From contig CAITPF010000415.1 in assembly GCA_903894155.1 (NCBI GenBank), positions 1 through 34,693 of the forward strand: 34,693 nt of DNA. The letters run 5' to 3'. The notes below the pieces were generated by a model. It made no database searches. It was given only the letters and a program-made list of their open reading frames with translations, and was not told the origin of the DNA. Both the position numbers and the translations under genes were made by a program. Of this stretch, positions 22,565-31,661 are shown in pieces. This DNA is from an uncultured beta proteobacterium. Its GTDB lineage: Bacteria; Pseudomonadota; Gammaproteobacteria; Burkholderiales; Burkholderiaceae_B. The first letter of the stretch is position 1; the number at the start of each line of letters is the position of its first letter.

Positions 22565-23446
22565 TTAGCGAGCGCTTGCGACAAATGGCGCAAAACCGTA
22601 GAGGGCTTGCGGATTTTCAATGAGGACCTGACGCCTGAGCGGCTCGGTGCCAAGCCACTCGAACACCGTATCGGCGATATCGCCATCATTGGGCATGGGT
22701 GCAGGGATGTTCGGATGCGGCCAGTCTGTTCCCCACACGAGCCGATCGGTGCGCGTCTCAAGCAATGCATCGACGAAAGGCTGAATGGCGGACCACCTGC
22801 CCGCGGGCCCCACGACCCGATAGGCGCCTGAAAGTTTGACCCAGGCATTGCCCTCCCGGACCAGGGCGCAAAGATTCCGGAACCCGGCATCGTCAACGGC
22901 GGGACGGGATGGATGTCCAAAGTGATCGAACACGACAGGCACGCCGAGCGTCGCCGCCCAGGCGGGGATTTCCGGTCGCGCCGCGACGTCAACCAGGAAC
23001 TGGATATGCCAGCCGAACGGCGCGATCTTGCGCGCTAGCGTTTCCGCATCCGACAACTGGCTGCCGCCCGCGAAAAGCACATTGACGCGGGTGCCACGTG
23101 CGCCGGCCTCATTGAGCCGCGCGATTTCCGCATCGGACACATCCACGGGCAGAACGGCGACTCCGCGCAAACGATCCGGATGCGCCTGGAGCGTATCCAC
23201 GAAAGTGCGATGATCGTGTCCATAGACAGAGGGATGCACCAGCACCGCCCGATCCGCACCAATCGCGTCGTTCATTGCCTGGAAATCGGCCCAGGGCGCA
23301 AGCGACGGAGTATAGGAGCGGTTGGCCGTGTAGGGATAGCGCGAGGGGTCTTCGAATACGTGAAAGTGGCAATCGACGGAGCCAGGGGGCAGGCGTCGCC
23401 TTGGTACCACAATCGGATCAAATGGCAAATATTCAGCGCTCGTCAT
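22565..23446 (-). CDS. Amidohydrolase, 2-pyrone-4,6-dicarboxylate lactonase-like
   Basis: A 293-residue cytoplasmic protein of the amidohydrolase-2 family. The metal-binding start is SVDCHFHVFEDPSRYPY with His27 and His29. Later blocks are VLVHPSVYGHDH, VVFDHFGHPSRP, AWVKLSGAYRV and the terminal RLVWGTDWPHPN with the catalytic aspartate. This order matches LigI-type 2-pyrone-4,6-dicarboxylate hydrolases and their many relatives that open lactones. It lies between the CoA-transferase gene and TRAP dctP on the same strand, so it probably hydrolyses the imported compound or an intermediate. The true substrate may be another lactone or dicarboxylate. Confidence 0.87.
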   Translation of the reverse strand: MTSAEYLPFDPIVVPRRRLPPGSVDCHFHVFEDPSRYPYTANRSYTPSLAPWADFQAMNDAIGADRAVLVHPSVYGHDHRTFVDTLQAHPDRLRGVAVLPVDVSDAEIARLNEAGARGTRVNVLFAGGSQLSDAETLARKIAPFGWHIQFLVDVAARPEIPAWAATLGVPVVFDHFGHPSRPAVDDAGFRNLCALVREGNAWVKLSGAYRVVGPAGRWSAIQPFVDALLETRTDRLVWGTDWPHPNIPAPMPNDGDIADTVFEWLGTEPLRRQVLIENPQALYGFAPFVASAR

Positions 23447-23555
23447 GGTGATGACAATTGTCCCCTGTTGTTATAAAGGCAGGAATACACGCGTGCTCAA
23501 CCCGCCCCGGATGCTTCGACACTAGCCGAGAACACCCGTTTGTTCCAATAGGAGG

Positions 23556-24764
23556 TTACACCAATCGATCCGGGCCAGATGCGTCGCGCGCATCGGGGAG
23601 TCGGTCGATTTCGTCGAGAATTTCCCGGGTGTGCTCCCCCACGCGCGGGGCGGGATAGCGGAAAGTGCCTGGCGTGACCGACAGGCGCGGAACAATGTTG
23701 TGCATGGGCAGGCTGCCAAGGTCGCGGTCCTCCACATGCACGATGGCTTCGCGACCGGTGATAAAGGGGTGAGCCATCAGATCGGCCACCGAACAGACCG
23801 GGCCGACGGTCACCGCAGCGGCCTCGAAGATCGCAAGGTTTTCTTCCTGGGTTCGGCCGCCGATGAAAGCGCCAATGATCCCGTCAAGTTCGTCCTTGTT
23901 GCGCACCCGCGCGTCATTGGTCGCGAAACGGGCGTCCGTTTTGAGTTCGGGCCGACCGATGGCGTCGAGGATTCGCATGGCCATCGACTGCATCGAGCCT
24001 GACATTGCCACGTACTTGCCATCCGAGCATGCGTAGATATTGCGCGGAGCGGTGTGCGCCGACTGGTTACCGGAGCGCATCGTCGGTTCGCCTGTCACCT
24101 GGAATTTGGCAGCCTCGGACGAAATGACCGAAAAAATCGGCTCGAAGAGCGAAAGGTCGATCACCTGGCCCGTGCCGTGCTTTTCAGCCGCCCGCAGCGC
24201 GGTCAGCACGCCCGCCGCGCCATAGACACCCGCGATCATGTCGGCGAGCGCCAGCGGGGGCAATGCGGGTGGCTTATCCGGATAACCGTTGAGATGCGCG
24301 AACCCTGACATGGCCTCGACCAGCGTGCCGAAGCCCGGCTTGTGACTGTAAGGACCGGTCTGCCCCCAGCCAGACACCCGCACGATGACCAGGGCGGGGT
24401 TCAGCGCCAGCAGCACATCGGGCGCGAGCCCCATCTTCTCGAGGCCCCCGGGAACAAAGTTTTCAATCAGGATCTGGGAGTGCCGCAGCAGTTTTTTGAG
24501 CGTTGTGAGCCCCTCGTCCGACTTGAGATCGAGCACGAGGGAGCGCTTGTTGCGGCCGTAGACCTTCCAGTAAATATCCCAGCCGGCTTCGCGCCAGTTG
24601 CGCAGATCGTCGCCCGCGCCTTCGCGCTCGACCTTGATGACGTCGGCGCCAAAATCGGCAAGATAGGCCGACAGCATATTGCCCGCAACCAGACGGGATA
24701 AATCGACAACCCGAACGTCGGACAAAGGCCCGGCGGCGGCGGGATCAAAGGCGCGCATCGTCAT
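23556..24764 (-). CDS. CaiB/BaiF (family III) CoA-transferase
   Basis: A 402-residue family III CoA-transferase, which moves CoA between carboxylates, typically from succinyl-CoA. Family blocks are VVDLSRLVAGNMLSAYLADF, GADVIKVEREGAGDDLR, RNKRSLVLDLKS, ILIENFVPGGLEKMGL, VRVSGWGQTGPY and the active-site aspartate Asp175 in LALADMIAGVYGAAG. A later stretch, APRNIYACSDGKYVAMSGS, is also typical. A much longer upstream frame exists, but the conserved N-terminus begins here; the ATG at 24758 is an alternative two codons in. It appears to open the second TRAP operon and would activate the imported acid as a CoA thioester. Confidence 0.92.
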   Translation of the reverse strand: MTMRAFDPAAAGPLSDVRVVDLSRLVAGNMLSAYLADFGADVIKVEREGAGDDLRNWREAGWDIYWKVYGRNKRSLVLDLKSDEGLTTLKKLLRHSQILIENFVPGGLEKMGLAPDVLLALNPALVIVRVSGWGQTGPYSHKPGFGTLVEAMSGFAHLNGYPDKPPALPPLALADMIAGVYGAAGVLTALRAAEKHGTGQVIDLSLFEPIFSVISSEAAKFQVTGEPTMRSGNQSAHTAPRNIYACSDGKYVAMSGSMQSMAMRILDAIGRPELKTDARFATNDARVRNKDELDGIIGAFIGGRTQEENLAIFEAAAVTVGPVCSVADLMAHPFITGREAIVHVEDRDLGSLPMHNIVPRLSVTPGTFRYPAPRVGEHTREILDEIDRLPDARDASGPDRLV

Positions 24765-24932
24765 GAATCCATGAATGAACCGTGGCGGCAGAATAGCAGC
24801 AATGTGAACCATGCTGAGCGTCGGCGCGCGGGCGACGGCCATCTCCACAGGCTGTTGACCTGCGCCCCCCTCGCTCCTACACTTTGCCACCGTCCGCGCT
24901 TCGGGCCGCGGGTTTAACCGAGGAGACCTTCG

Positions 24933-25742
24933 ATGAACATCATACGCAGCGCGCGCAACGTCCTGCTTGGCGCCACGCTCGCCGCAGCGGCCACGTCTTT
25001 TGCCGCCGAGACCCCCAAGGTCACGCAAACCGCAGCGGTGCCGACCTCGGGCCTGTTCATCGGCAACAGCTTCTTCTACTACAACGACAGCATGCACGGC
25101 CACATGCGCAACCTCATGGTGGCGGCGGATAAATCGCAGCCATTTCGCGGCACGTCGGTCACCATCAGCGGATCAGGACTGGATTGGCATCCGGTCGAGG
25201 CCTATTTCGCGCCCAATGGCATTGGTCGCTACTCCTTCGTGGGCGACAACGCAATCGAGTTCAACAAACTCGACAAGCTGTTCGACATCGCGATCATGAT
25301 GGACTGCAGCCAGTGCCCGATTCATCCGCAGCTCAAGTCCATATTCATCGAATACGTGAAAAAGCATGGCGACACGATTCGCAAGCACGGCGCCGAACCC
25401 GTGCTCTTCATGTCATGGGCCTATAAAGACAAGCCAGAAATGACCGAGCCGTTGGCCGACGCCTACGTCAAGGCGGGCAACGACAACAACATGCTGGTGA
25501 TTCCTGCGGGGCTCGCCTTTGCCAGGTCGATCAAGGCGCGGCCCGACGTCAACCTGTATGCCGCAGACAAGCGGCACCCCAGCCTGGCGGGCACCTACCT
25601 CGGGGCTGCGGTCGTGTATGCCTCGCTGTTTCACAAGTCGCCTGCTGGCAACACGTACACGGCCGGCCTCGATCCGGCGCTTGCCATGCACCTTCAAACG
25701 ACGGCGTGGGATACGGTACGCGAGTTCTACCGGCTGCCGTAA
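24933..25742 (+). CDS. Exported SGNH-hydrolase-like protein
   Basis: A 269-residue protein with a Sec signal peptide ending at SFAAE (about residue 25). The mature part starts with SGLFIGNSFFYYNDSMHGH, an SGNH block I with Ser46 in a G-N-S context, and ends with YAADKRHPSLAGTYLGAAVV, whose D-x2-H (Asp212, His215) completes a hydrolase triad. A Cys pair, MDCSQCP, lies in the middle. It is probably a periplasmic esterase or carbohydrate deacetylase-like enzyme; the substrate is unknown. A GAGGAG precedes the ATG. It is a single gene between divergent and convergent minus-strand operons, ending 16 bases from the ugpC stop. Confidence 0.8.
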   Translation: MNIIRSARNVLLGATLAAAATSFAAETPKVTQTAAVPTSGLFIGNSFFYYNDSMHGHMRNLMVAADKSQPFRGTSVTISGSGLDWHPVEAYFAPNGIGRYSFVGDNAIEFNKLDKLFDIAIMMDCSQCPIHPQLKSIFIEYVKKHGDTIRKHGAEPVLFMSWAYKDKPEMTEPLADAYVKAGNDNNMLVIPAGLAFARSIKARPDVNLYAADKRHPSLAGTYLGAAVVYASLFHKSPAGNTYTAGLDPALAMHLQTTAWDTVREFYRLP

Positions 25743-25758
25743 TTGCCGTCATGCAATG

Positions 25759-26766
25759 CTAGGGAATTCGCTTCCCGCTCGCGGCGTCGAAAAAGTGCAG
25801 TTTGTCGTCGCGCGGAATTGCGTGGATGGTGGCGCCGATCGCGGGCACTGGTTGATCCTCATGCAGCCGCACGATCAACGTCTCAGCCCCCATCCGGCAG
25901 TACAGCAATCGCTCGGCGCCGAGCAGTTCGATTCCGTCGACCTGGAGCGACCAGCCCTCGGCGGCAACATCCAGGTGTTCGGGTCGGATGCCCAAAATGG
26001 CGCCGGCGCGCCCCCCGGGGGCTTCGCGCAACAGATTCATTGGCGGCGAGCCGATAAAGCTCGCGACAAACGTCGTCGCCGGGCGGTTGTAGACCTCCTC
26101 GGGCGTGCCGAACTGCTCCATCACCCCGCCGTTGAGCACAATCATCCGGTTCGCCAGTGTCATCGCCTCGACCTGGTCGTGCGTCACGAACAGCGATGTG
26201 ATGCCCAGCTCGCGGTGCAGCTTCTGGATCTCCAGGCGCGTCTGGGCGCGCAGCTTGGCATCCAGGTTCGACAGCGGCTCATCAAACAAAAATACTTTCG
26301 GCTGGCGAACAATCGCACGTCCCATGGCGACGCGCTGGCGCTGCCCTCCCGAGAGCGCGCGCGGCTTGCGATCCAGGTAAGGCATCAGTTCAAGAATGCC
26401 CGCAGCCTTCTCGACGCGCGCGCGAATCTCGTCTTTCGGCACGCGCGCAATCTTCAGGCCATAGGCCATGTTGTCAAACACCGTCATGTGCGGATAGAGC
26501 GCATAGTTCTGGAACACCATGGCGATGTCGCGCTCGGCGGGTTCCAGATCGTTCACGACTTTGCCTGCAATCGAGATCTCGCCCGCCGTGATGAGCTCCA
26601 GCCCGGCGACCATGCGCAGCAACGTGGATTTGCCGCAGCCCGAGGGCCCCACGATCACCACGAATTCGCCATCGGCGACCTCGGCGCAAAGGTCATGGAT
26701 CACTTGAACCGAACTCTTGCCCGTTACGTATTGCTTGAGGACGTGATTGAAAGAAATCGCTGCCAT
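25759..26766 (-). CDS. ugpC: sn-Glycerol-3-phosphate ABC transporter ATP-binding protein
   Basis: A 335-residue ABC ATPase of the MalK/UgpC group. Walker A is GPSGCGKST (40-48), Q-loop [12 protein letters not shown], signature LSGGQRQR (138-145), Walker B VFLFDEP (158-164) and H-loop His196. The C-terminal part is the regulatory TOBE/OB region (GIRPEHLDV onward), typical of CUT1-family ATPases. It drives import through UgpA and UgpE. It is the last gene of ugpB-A-E-C, 26 bases after ugpE. The assignment to glycerol-3-phosphate rather than sugar relies on the whole operon and the divergent glpK-glpD. Confidence 0.94.
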   Translation of the reverse strand: MAAISFNHVLKQYVTGKSSVQVIHDLCAEVADGEFVVIVGPSGCGKSTLLRMVAGLELITAGEISIAGKVVNDLEPAERDIAMVFQNYALYPHMTVFDNMAYGLKIARVPKDEIRARVEKAAGILELMPYLDRKPRALSGGQRQRVAMGRAIVRQPKVFLFDEPLSNLDAKLRAQTRLEIQKLHRELGITSLFVTHDQVEAMTLANRMIVLNGGVMEQFGTPEEVYNRPATTFVASFIGSPPMNLLREAPGGRAGAILGIRPEHLDVAAEGWSLQVDGIELLGAERLLYCRMGAETLIVRLHEDQPVPAIGATIHAIPRDDKLHFFDAASGKRIP

Positions 26767-26792
26767 GGGAGTTTTCCGGTTTCGGGGGTTGG

Positions 26793-27650
26793 CTACTTTT
26801 CAGAATCGACCAGGCCCTTGACGAACCATTTCTGCATCAGGATGACAACAATCGCCGGCGGAATCATCGCCAGCAGCGCGTTGGCCATCACGACGTTCCA
26901 TTCGGTATACGCCTCGCCCGCGGAAATCAGCCGCTTGATGCCCATGACGACCGGATACATGTCTTCGTTGGTCGTGACCAGCAGCGGCCAGAGGTACTGG
27001 TTCCATCCGTAGATGAACTGGATGACGAACAGCGCGGCGATGCTGGTGCGCGAGAGCGGCAACAGCACATCCCAAAAGAACCGCATGGGCCCGGCGCCAT
27101 CCATGCGCGCGGCCTCGACCAATTCATCCGGCACCGTCAGGAAGAACTGGCGAAAAAGAAACGTCGCCGTGGCCGAGGCGATCAACGGTATCGTCAGCCC
27201 CGCATAGGTATTGAGCATCCCCAGGTTCGACACGACCTCGTAGGTCGGCCCGATGCGCACCTCCACCGGAAGCATCAGCGTCACGAAGATCATCCAGAAG
27301 ACGAGGCTGCGAAACGGAAAACGGAAGTACACGATGGCAAAGGCCGACAGCAGTGAAATGGAGATCTTGCCGATCGTGATCACCAGCGCGCTGACTAGGC
27401 TCACCCACATCATCGGCCACGCCGGGGCGATGCGGCTGCCCGCAGCCGTGTCGCCACCGAACAGGGCCACGCGGTAGGTTTCGAGGAAGTGGTCTCCGGG
27501 CATGAGCGATAGCGGCGCCGACTGCGCGATTTGCTCGGACGTCTGTGTCGAGGCCACGAAGGCGATGTAGACGGGAAAGGCGACGACGATGACACCGAGC
27601 ACCAGCACCAGGTGGGAGAGCACTGTCAGCGCACCACGGCGTTCAACCAT
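26793..27650 (-). CDS. ugpE: sn-Glycerol-3-phosphate ABC transporter permease
   Basis: A 285-residue inner-membrane permease with six predicted segments and the EAA loop [20 protein letters not shown] followed by LLPL, which contacts the ATPase. The N-terminal [20 protein letters not shown], the periplasmic [20 protein letters not shown] and the C-terminal [20 protein letters not shown] match UgpE closely from memory. It pairs with UgpA (12 bases between them) and precedes ugpC. The length is normal for the family. Confidence 0.94.
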   Translation of the reverse strand: MVERRGALTVLSHLVLVLGVIVVAFPVYIAFVASTQTSEQIAQSAPLSLMPGDHFLETYRVALFGGDTAAGSRIAPAWPMMWVSLVSALVITIGKISISLLSAFAIVYFRFPFRSLVFWMIFVTLMLPVEVRIGPTYEVVSNLGMLNTYAGLTIPLIASATATFLFRQFFLTVPDELVEAARMDGAGPMRFFWDVLLPLSRTSIAALFVIQFIYGWNQYLWPLLVTTNEDMYPVVMGIKRLISAGEAYTEWNVVMANALLAMIPPAIVVILMQKWFVKGLVDSEK

Positions 27651-27662
27651 TCGGTGCCCCTT

Positions 27663-28544
27663 TCAGTATTGGACCCGGCGTTCGACGAAGCGAAACTGCA
27701 GCACCGTCAACGCCACCACAACGACCATCAGGATGACCGATTGCGCGGCCGATCCCCCCATATCCATCGCCTTGAACCCGTCGTAGTACACCTTGTAGAC
27801 CAGGATCGAGGTTGCCTTGCCGGGACCGCCATGGGTCGTAGCGTCGACAATCGCGAACGTGTCGAAAAACGCGTAGACCACATTGATGACCAGCAGGAAG
27901 AACGTGGTGGGCGAAAGCAACGGAAAAATGATCGTCCGGAATCGGTGCCAGGGGCTGGCGCCATCGATTGCGGCCGCCTCGATCAGCGAGCGCGGGATCG
28001 ACTGCAGCCCGGCGAGGAAAAACAGGAAGTTGTACGAAATCTGCTTCCAGACCGCCGCCACGACGATCAGCGTCATCGCGTCACCCGCGCTGAGCAGATG
28101 ATTCCACTTCAACCCCATGGCGCGTAGTGCAAAGGCGACCACGCCCATCGGCGAATTGAACATGAAGATCCAGAGCACACCGGCCACGACGGCCGCCACG
28201 GCATAGGGCCAGATGAGCAGCGTTTTGTAGATCGCCGCGCCACGCATGACGTGGTCGGCCATCAATGCCAGCAGCAATGCCACCCCGAGTCCGACCACGG
28301 CCACCAGCAGGGAAAAAATGGCCGTCGTCTGGAACGAATCCAGATAAGTGGCATCGGCAAAGAGCCTCTCAAAGTTCTCCATGCCGACGAACTCGGTCGA
28401 CATGCCGAACGCATCCTGGGTCAGCAGGCTCTGATAGAGCGCCTGGGCGGCGGGCCAGAAAAAGAACACCAGCACCACCGCCATCTGCGGCGCAATCAGG
28501 AGCCAGGGCAACCAGCGCGAGTTGAACCGGACCCGCTTTTCCAT
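27663..28544 (-). CDS. ugpA: sn-Glycerol-3-phosphate ABC transporter permease
   Basis: A 293-residue permease. The N-terminus has [20 protein letters not shown] and [20 protein letters not shown], typical of UgpA. The EAA loop is [20 protein letters not shown] followed by IFPLL. The segment [20 protein letters not shown] near the end is a CUT1/UgpA landmark. Its ATG shares one base with the ugpB stop (TGATG), suggesting translational coupling. Together with UgpE it forms the membrane channel for glycerol-3-phosphate or glycerophosphodiesters. Confidence 0.95.
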   Translation of the reverse strand: MEKRVRFNSRWLPWLLIAPQMAVVLVFFFWPAAQALYQSLLTQDAFGMSTEFVGMENFERLFADATYLDSFQTTAIFSLLVAVVGLGVALLLALMADHVMRGAAIYKTLLIWPYAVAAVVAGVLWIFMFNSPMGVVAFALRAMGLKWNHLLSAGDAMTLIVVAAVWKQISYNFLFFLAGLQSIPRSLIEAAAIDGASPWHRFRTIIFPLLSPTTFFLLVINVVYAFFDTFAIVDATTHGGPGKATSILVYKVYYDGFKAMDMGGSAAQSVILMVVVVALTVLQFRFVERRVQY

Positions 28545-29866
28545 CAGTGGCTATTGGCCTTCTGGAAACGCTCGAGCTGATCGTTGCCACGCGACACAGC
28601 GGAATCCAGCGCCTCCTTGACCGACTTCTTACCCGACCAGATCTGCTCGGTTTCCTCGTCGATAATGGTGCGGATCTGTACGAAGTTGCCCAGACGGATC
28701 CCGCGGGATTTGTCCGTCGTCTTGCGGATCATCTGCGTGACGGCAACCTCCGTGCCCGGGTTTTCCTTGTAGTAGCCCGACTTTTCCGTCAGTTCGAACG
28801 AGGCGATCGTCAGCGGGAGGTAGCCGGTACGCTGGTGACTCTTTGCGGCCTCCTCAGGGCGCGACAGGAAGGCGAAGAATTCAGCCACGCCCTTGTAATC
28901 GTCAGGCTTCTTGCCCGACATCACCCACAGGCTCGCTCCGCCGATCACGGTATTTTGCGGCGCACCCGGTACGTCGGGGTACACAGGCAACGTTGAAATG
29001 CCGCCTGTGAACTTGGCGTTGCGCTTGACGTTGCCATACAGGGCCGAGGAGCCCGTGATCATCGCGCACTCGCCAGAGACGAACACGCCGTCCGGGGTGT
29101 TGCCGCGTCCCTTATAGACAAACAGGCCATCTTTGGACATTTTCGCGAGGTTCTCGAAGTGCTTCGTCTGCAGCGGCCCGTTGAAATTGAGCCGCGCGTC
29201 GATGCCGAACATCCCGTTTCCCTTGGTGGCGAACTCGGTGTTGTGCCAGGCGCTGAAGCTCTCGAGCTGCGTCCAGCTGATCCAGCTCGTCGTGAACGGA
29301 CACTGGTGGCCCGAGGCCTTGAGCTTGGCGGCGGCTTCCATCAGCTGGGGCCAGGTCACGGGGGGCTTTTCCGGATCAAGTCCGGCAGCCTTGAACGCAT
29401 CTTTGTTGAAATGCAGAACGGTGGTTGAACTATTGAACGGGAAGCTCAGCATCTCGCCATTCGGGGCCGTGTAATAGCCGGCCACCGCTGGCACGTAAGC
29501 GGCGGGGTCAAACGTGACGCCTGCCTTCTTCATCACCTCGGCGACTGGCACGATGGCGCCCTTGCTTGCCATCATCGTCGCGGTGCCAACCTCGAAAACC
29601 TGCAGGATATGGGGCGCATTGCCAGCGCGAAACGCGGCGACCGCGGCCGTCATGGCTTCGTCATAGCTGCCCTTGAACACCGGGACCACTTTGTAGTTTT
29701 TCTGGCTCGCGTTGTAATCTTTGGCGAGGTCATTGACCCACTCGCCCAGCGCGCCGCCCATCGCATGCCACCACTGGATCTCGGTCTGCGCCTGGACCGG
29801 GGTAGCCGCAAGCGCACCAAGCGTCAGCGTGGCGCACGTTGCAATAGTGGAAATCAACCGTTTCAT
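28544..29866 (-). CDS. ugpB: sn-Glycerol-3-phosphate periplasmic binding protein
   Basis: A 440-residue binding protein. The signal peptide (residues 1-26) ends in PVQAQ. The mature part begins [20 protein letters not shown] and has UgpB blocks [60 protein letters not shown] and [14 protein letters not shown]. In E. coli UgpB, tryptophans and tyrosines in these regions bind the phosphate ester. A longer upstream frame runs into the glpK leader and is not real; the ATG at 29866 starts a proper signal peptide with a GGGAG site before it. It is the first gene of ugpBAEC and is transcribed divergently from glpK. Confidence 0.96.
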   Translation of the reverse strand: MKRLISTIATCATLTLGALAATPVQAQTEIQWWHAMGGALGEWVNDLAKDYNASQKNYKVVPVFKGSYDEAMTAAVAAFRAGNAPHILQVFEVGTATMMASKGAIVPVAEVMKKAGVTFDPAAYVPAVAGYYTAPNGEMLSFPFNSSTTVLHFNKDAFKAAGLDPEKPPVTWPQLMEAAAKLKASGHQCPFTTSWISWTQLESFSAWHNTEFATKGNGMFGIDARLNFNGPLQTKHFENLAKMSKDGLFVYKGRGNTPDGVFVSGECAMITGSSALYGNVKRNAKFTGGISTLPVYPDVPGAPQNTVIGGASLWVMSGKKPDDYKGVAEFFAFLSRPEEAAKSHQRTGYLPLTIASFELTEKSGYYKENPGTEVAVTQMIRKTTDKSRGIRLGNFVQIRTIIDEETEQIWSGKKSVKEALDSAVSRGNDQLERFQKANSH

Positions 29867-30074
29867 GACGTCTCCCTGATATTGTTCGTACCCATTACGG
29901 TACAACGCATTTATGACAAGCAACGGTTGCCACCGTGTTGCATACTTGTAACATTTATAGTTCTGAGTGGGTATACATCCGGTCGACCCTATCCGGACCG
30001 CGTTGACCAGGTGCGCGACAGGCCCCGCCATTCAGGGCGGGGGGACGCCAAATTGCTCAGAAGGAGTTGATCCG
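29867..30074. promoter_or_regulatory. Divergent ugpB / glpK control region
   Basis: A 208-base gap between ugpB (minus) and glpK (plus). Reading toward ugpB it contains TTGTCATAAA (29910-29919), which resembles one half of a Pho box (CTGTCAT), but the second half-site is poor, so PhoB control is only a suggestion. A short dyad GCAAC-G-GTTGC lies at 29920-29930, with another GTTGC at 29937-29941; these could bind a GlpR- or LacI-type repressor. Runs of A and T around 29941-29962 are suitable for promoters in either direction. No regulator gene is present in the window. Confidence 0.4.
30023..30042 (+). promoter_or_regulatory. GC-rich hairpin in the glpK leader
   Basis: CCCCGCC (30023-30029), loop ATTCAG, GGCGGGG (30036-30042): a perfect 7-bp stem about 17 bases before the glpK ribosome binding site AGAAGGAG. 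Two G residues and no T-tract follow, so it is not a standard terminator. It could stabilise the mRNA or modulate initiation. Confidence 0.45.
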
Positions 30075-31607
30075 GTGACATCAGAAACCCAGTACATCCT
30101 TTCGCTAGACCAGGGCACGACCAGTTCGCGGGCGATCCTCGTGGACGCCAGCGGCACATGCGCCGGATCGGCGCAACAGGAGTTCCCCCAGGTATTCCCC
30201 CGCCCCGGCTGGGTTGAACACGATGCGTCGGAAATCTGGGGTTCGCAGCTCGCGGTGATGCGCAGCGTGCTGTCGCAGGGCGTGGACGGCAAACCCGTCA
30301 CTGCGGCGCAGATCCGGGCGATCGCCATCACCAACCAGCGCGAAACCACGGTTCTCTGGGATCGCGCAACGGGCAAGCCGCTGGCCAACGCCATTGTCTG
30401 GCAGGATCGCCGCACCCACGACCGCTGCCTGGCCTTGCTTGCGCAGGGCCGTGCCGCAGACATCCAGGCGCGGACTGGCCTGGTGCTGGACGCCTATTTT
30501 TCGGCCACGAAGCTCGAATGGCTGCTCGACAACATTCCGGGCGCACGCGAGCGGGCCCGGCGGGGTGAGCTGGCCTTCGGGACGATCGACACGTGGCTTG
30601 TCTGGAACCTGACCGCCGGACGGGTGCACGCAACCGACCCGAGCAACGCCTCGCGCACCATGCTGTTCGACCTGCACACGAGGCAATGGGACGACTCGCT
30701 GCTTGAATTGTTCGATATACCTCGCGCGCTGCTTCCAACGATCGTGCCGACTTCCGGCGTGCTCGGCGAAACCGATCCGGGCCTGCTCGGGGGCGCTGTG
30801 CCGATCGCCTCGATGGTCGGTGACCAGCAGGGTGCGTTGTTTGGTCAGGCGTGTTTTGAGCCGGGCATGGCAAAAAACACCTATGGCACAGGCTGTTTCA
30901 TGCTGCTCAATACGGGCGAGCACCCGGTACCGAGCCACAACCGGCTGCTCACGACGATCGGATGGACGCTTGGGCAGCATTCAGGCGTGCACCACAGGGC
31001 AGCCTATTGCCTTGAGGCATCAATCTTCATGGCGGGCGCAACAGTCCAGTGGCTGCGCGACGGCCTGGGCATCATCCGCAGCGCGGCGGAGGTCGAACCC
31101 CTGGCGGCCAGCGTCCCGGACGTCGCAGACACCTATCTGGTGCCCGCCTTCACCGGGCTTGGGGCACCGCTCTGGGATAGCGCGGCACGCGGTACGCTGG
31201 TCGGCATGACGCGAGGCACGACGCGCGCCCATATTGCCCGGGCAGCGCTTGAGGGCATTGCGCTGCAAGTGACCGACGTGTTCGGTGCCATGGAACGCGA
31301 CTCGGGGATTGAGCTTGCCGAATTGCGGGTCGACGGCGGGGCATCGAATAATAATCTGCTGATGCAAATGCAGGCGGATTTCCTGGGGATCCCGGTGGTG
31401 CGCCCCCGCGTGACCGAAACCACCGCGCTCGGGGCGGCCTACCTCGCGGGTCTCGCGACCGGGCTGTGGCGGGATCTGGACAGCATCGCGACGCAGTGGT
31501 CCGAGGAGCGTCGTTTCGAGCCTTCAATGTCGGCGGATCAGCGCGAACAAAAACTCGATCGATGGCGAAAGGCAGTCGAACGATCCCGAGACTGGGCACA
31601 CGACTGA
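30075..31607 (+). CDS. glpK: Glycerol kinase
   Basis: A 510-residue FGGY-family kinase that phosphorylates glycerol to sn-glycerol-3-phosphate with ATP. N-terminal block [20 protein letters not shown]; then [48 protein letters not shown] and [16 protein letters not shown]. The C-terminal ATPase half has [47 protein letters not shown] and [20 protein letters not shown]. The start is a GTG at 30075 with AGAAGGAG about nine bases upstream; an earlier in-frame start adds 36 residues with no homology. It is followed by glpD on the same strand. No glpF facilitator is adjacent. Confidence 0.96.
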   Translation: MTSETQYILSLDQGTTSSRAILVDASGTCAGSAQQEFPQVFPRPGWVEHDASEIWGSQLAVMRSVLSQGVDGKPVTAAQIRAIAITNQRETTVLWDRATGKPLANAIVWQDRRTHDRCLALLAQGRAADIQARTGLVLDAYFSATKLEWLLDNIPGARERARRGELAFGTIDTWLVWNLTAGRVHATDPSNASRTMLFDLHTRQWDDSLLELFDIPRALLPTIVPTSGVLGETDPGLLGGAVPIASMVGDQQGALFGQACFEPGMAKNTYGTGCFMLLNTGEHPVPSHNRLLTTIGWTLGQHSGVHHRAAYCLEASIFMAGATVQWLRDGLGIIRSAAEVEPLAASVPDVADTYLVPAFTGLGAPLWDSAARGTLVGMTRGTTRAHIARAALEGIALQVTDVFGAMERDSGIELAELRVDGGASNNNLLMQMQADFLGIPVVRPRVTETTALGAAYLAGLATGLWRDLDSIATQWSEERRFEPSMSADQREQKLDRWRKAVERSRDWAHD

Positions 31608-31661
31608 ACGACATGGCGGATCACGCGACCCGCTCGTAACCCAATGCAAGGAAACTGGCCT

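Noticed and set aside
25519..27012. A 497-codon plus-strand frame spanning the SGNH gene end, ugpC and part of ugpE
   Set aside because: It runs antisense to well-supported ugp genes and in a different frame from the SGNH gene; it has no domain.
29901..29930. A complete Pho box upstream of ugpB
   Set aside because: Only one half-site (TTGTCAT) is close to consensus; the 11-base-spaced partner matches about three of seven bases.
30023..30042. A terminator upstream of glpK
   Set aside because: A perfect 7-bp GC stem but no T-tract on either side, and it lies inside the glpK leader.
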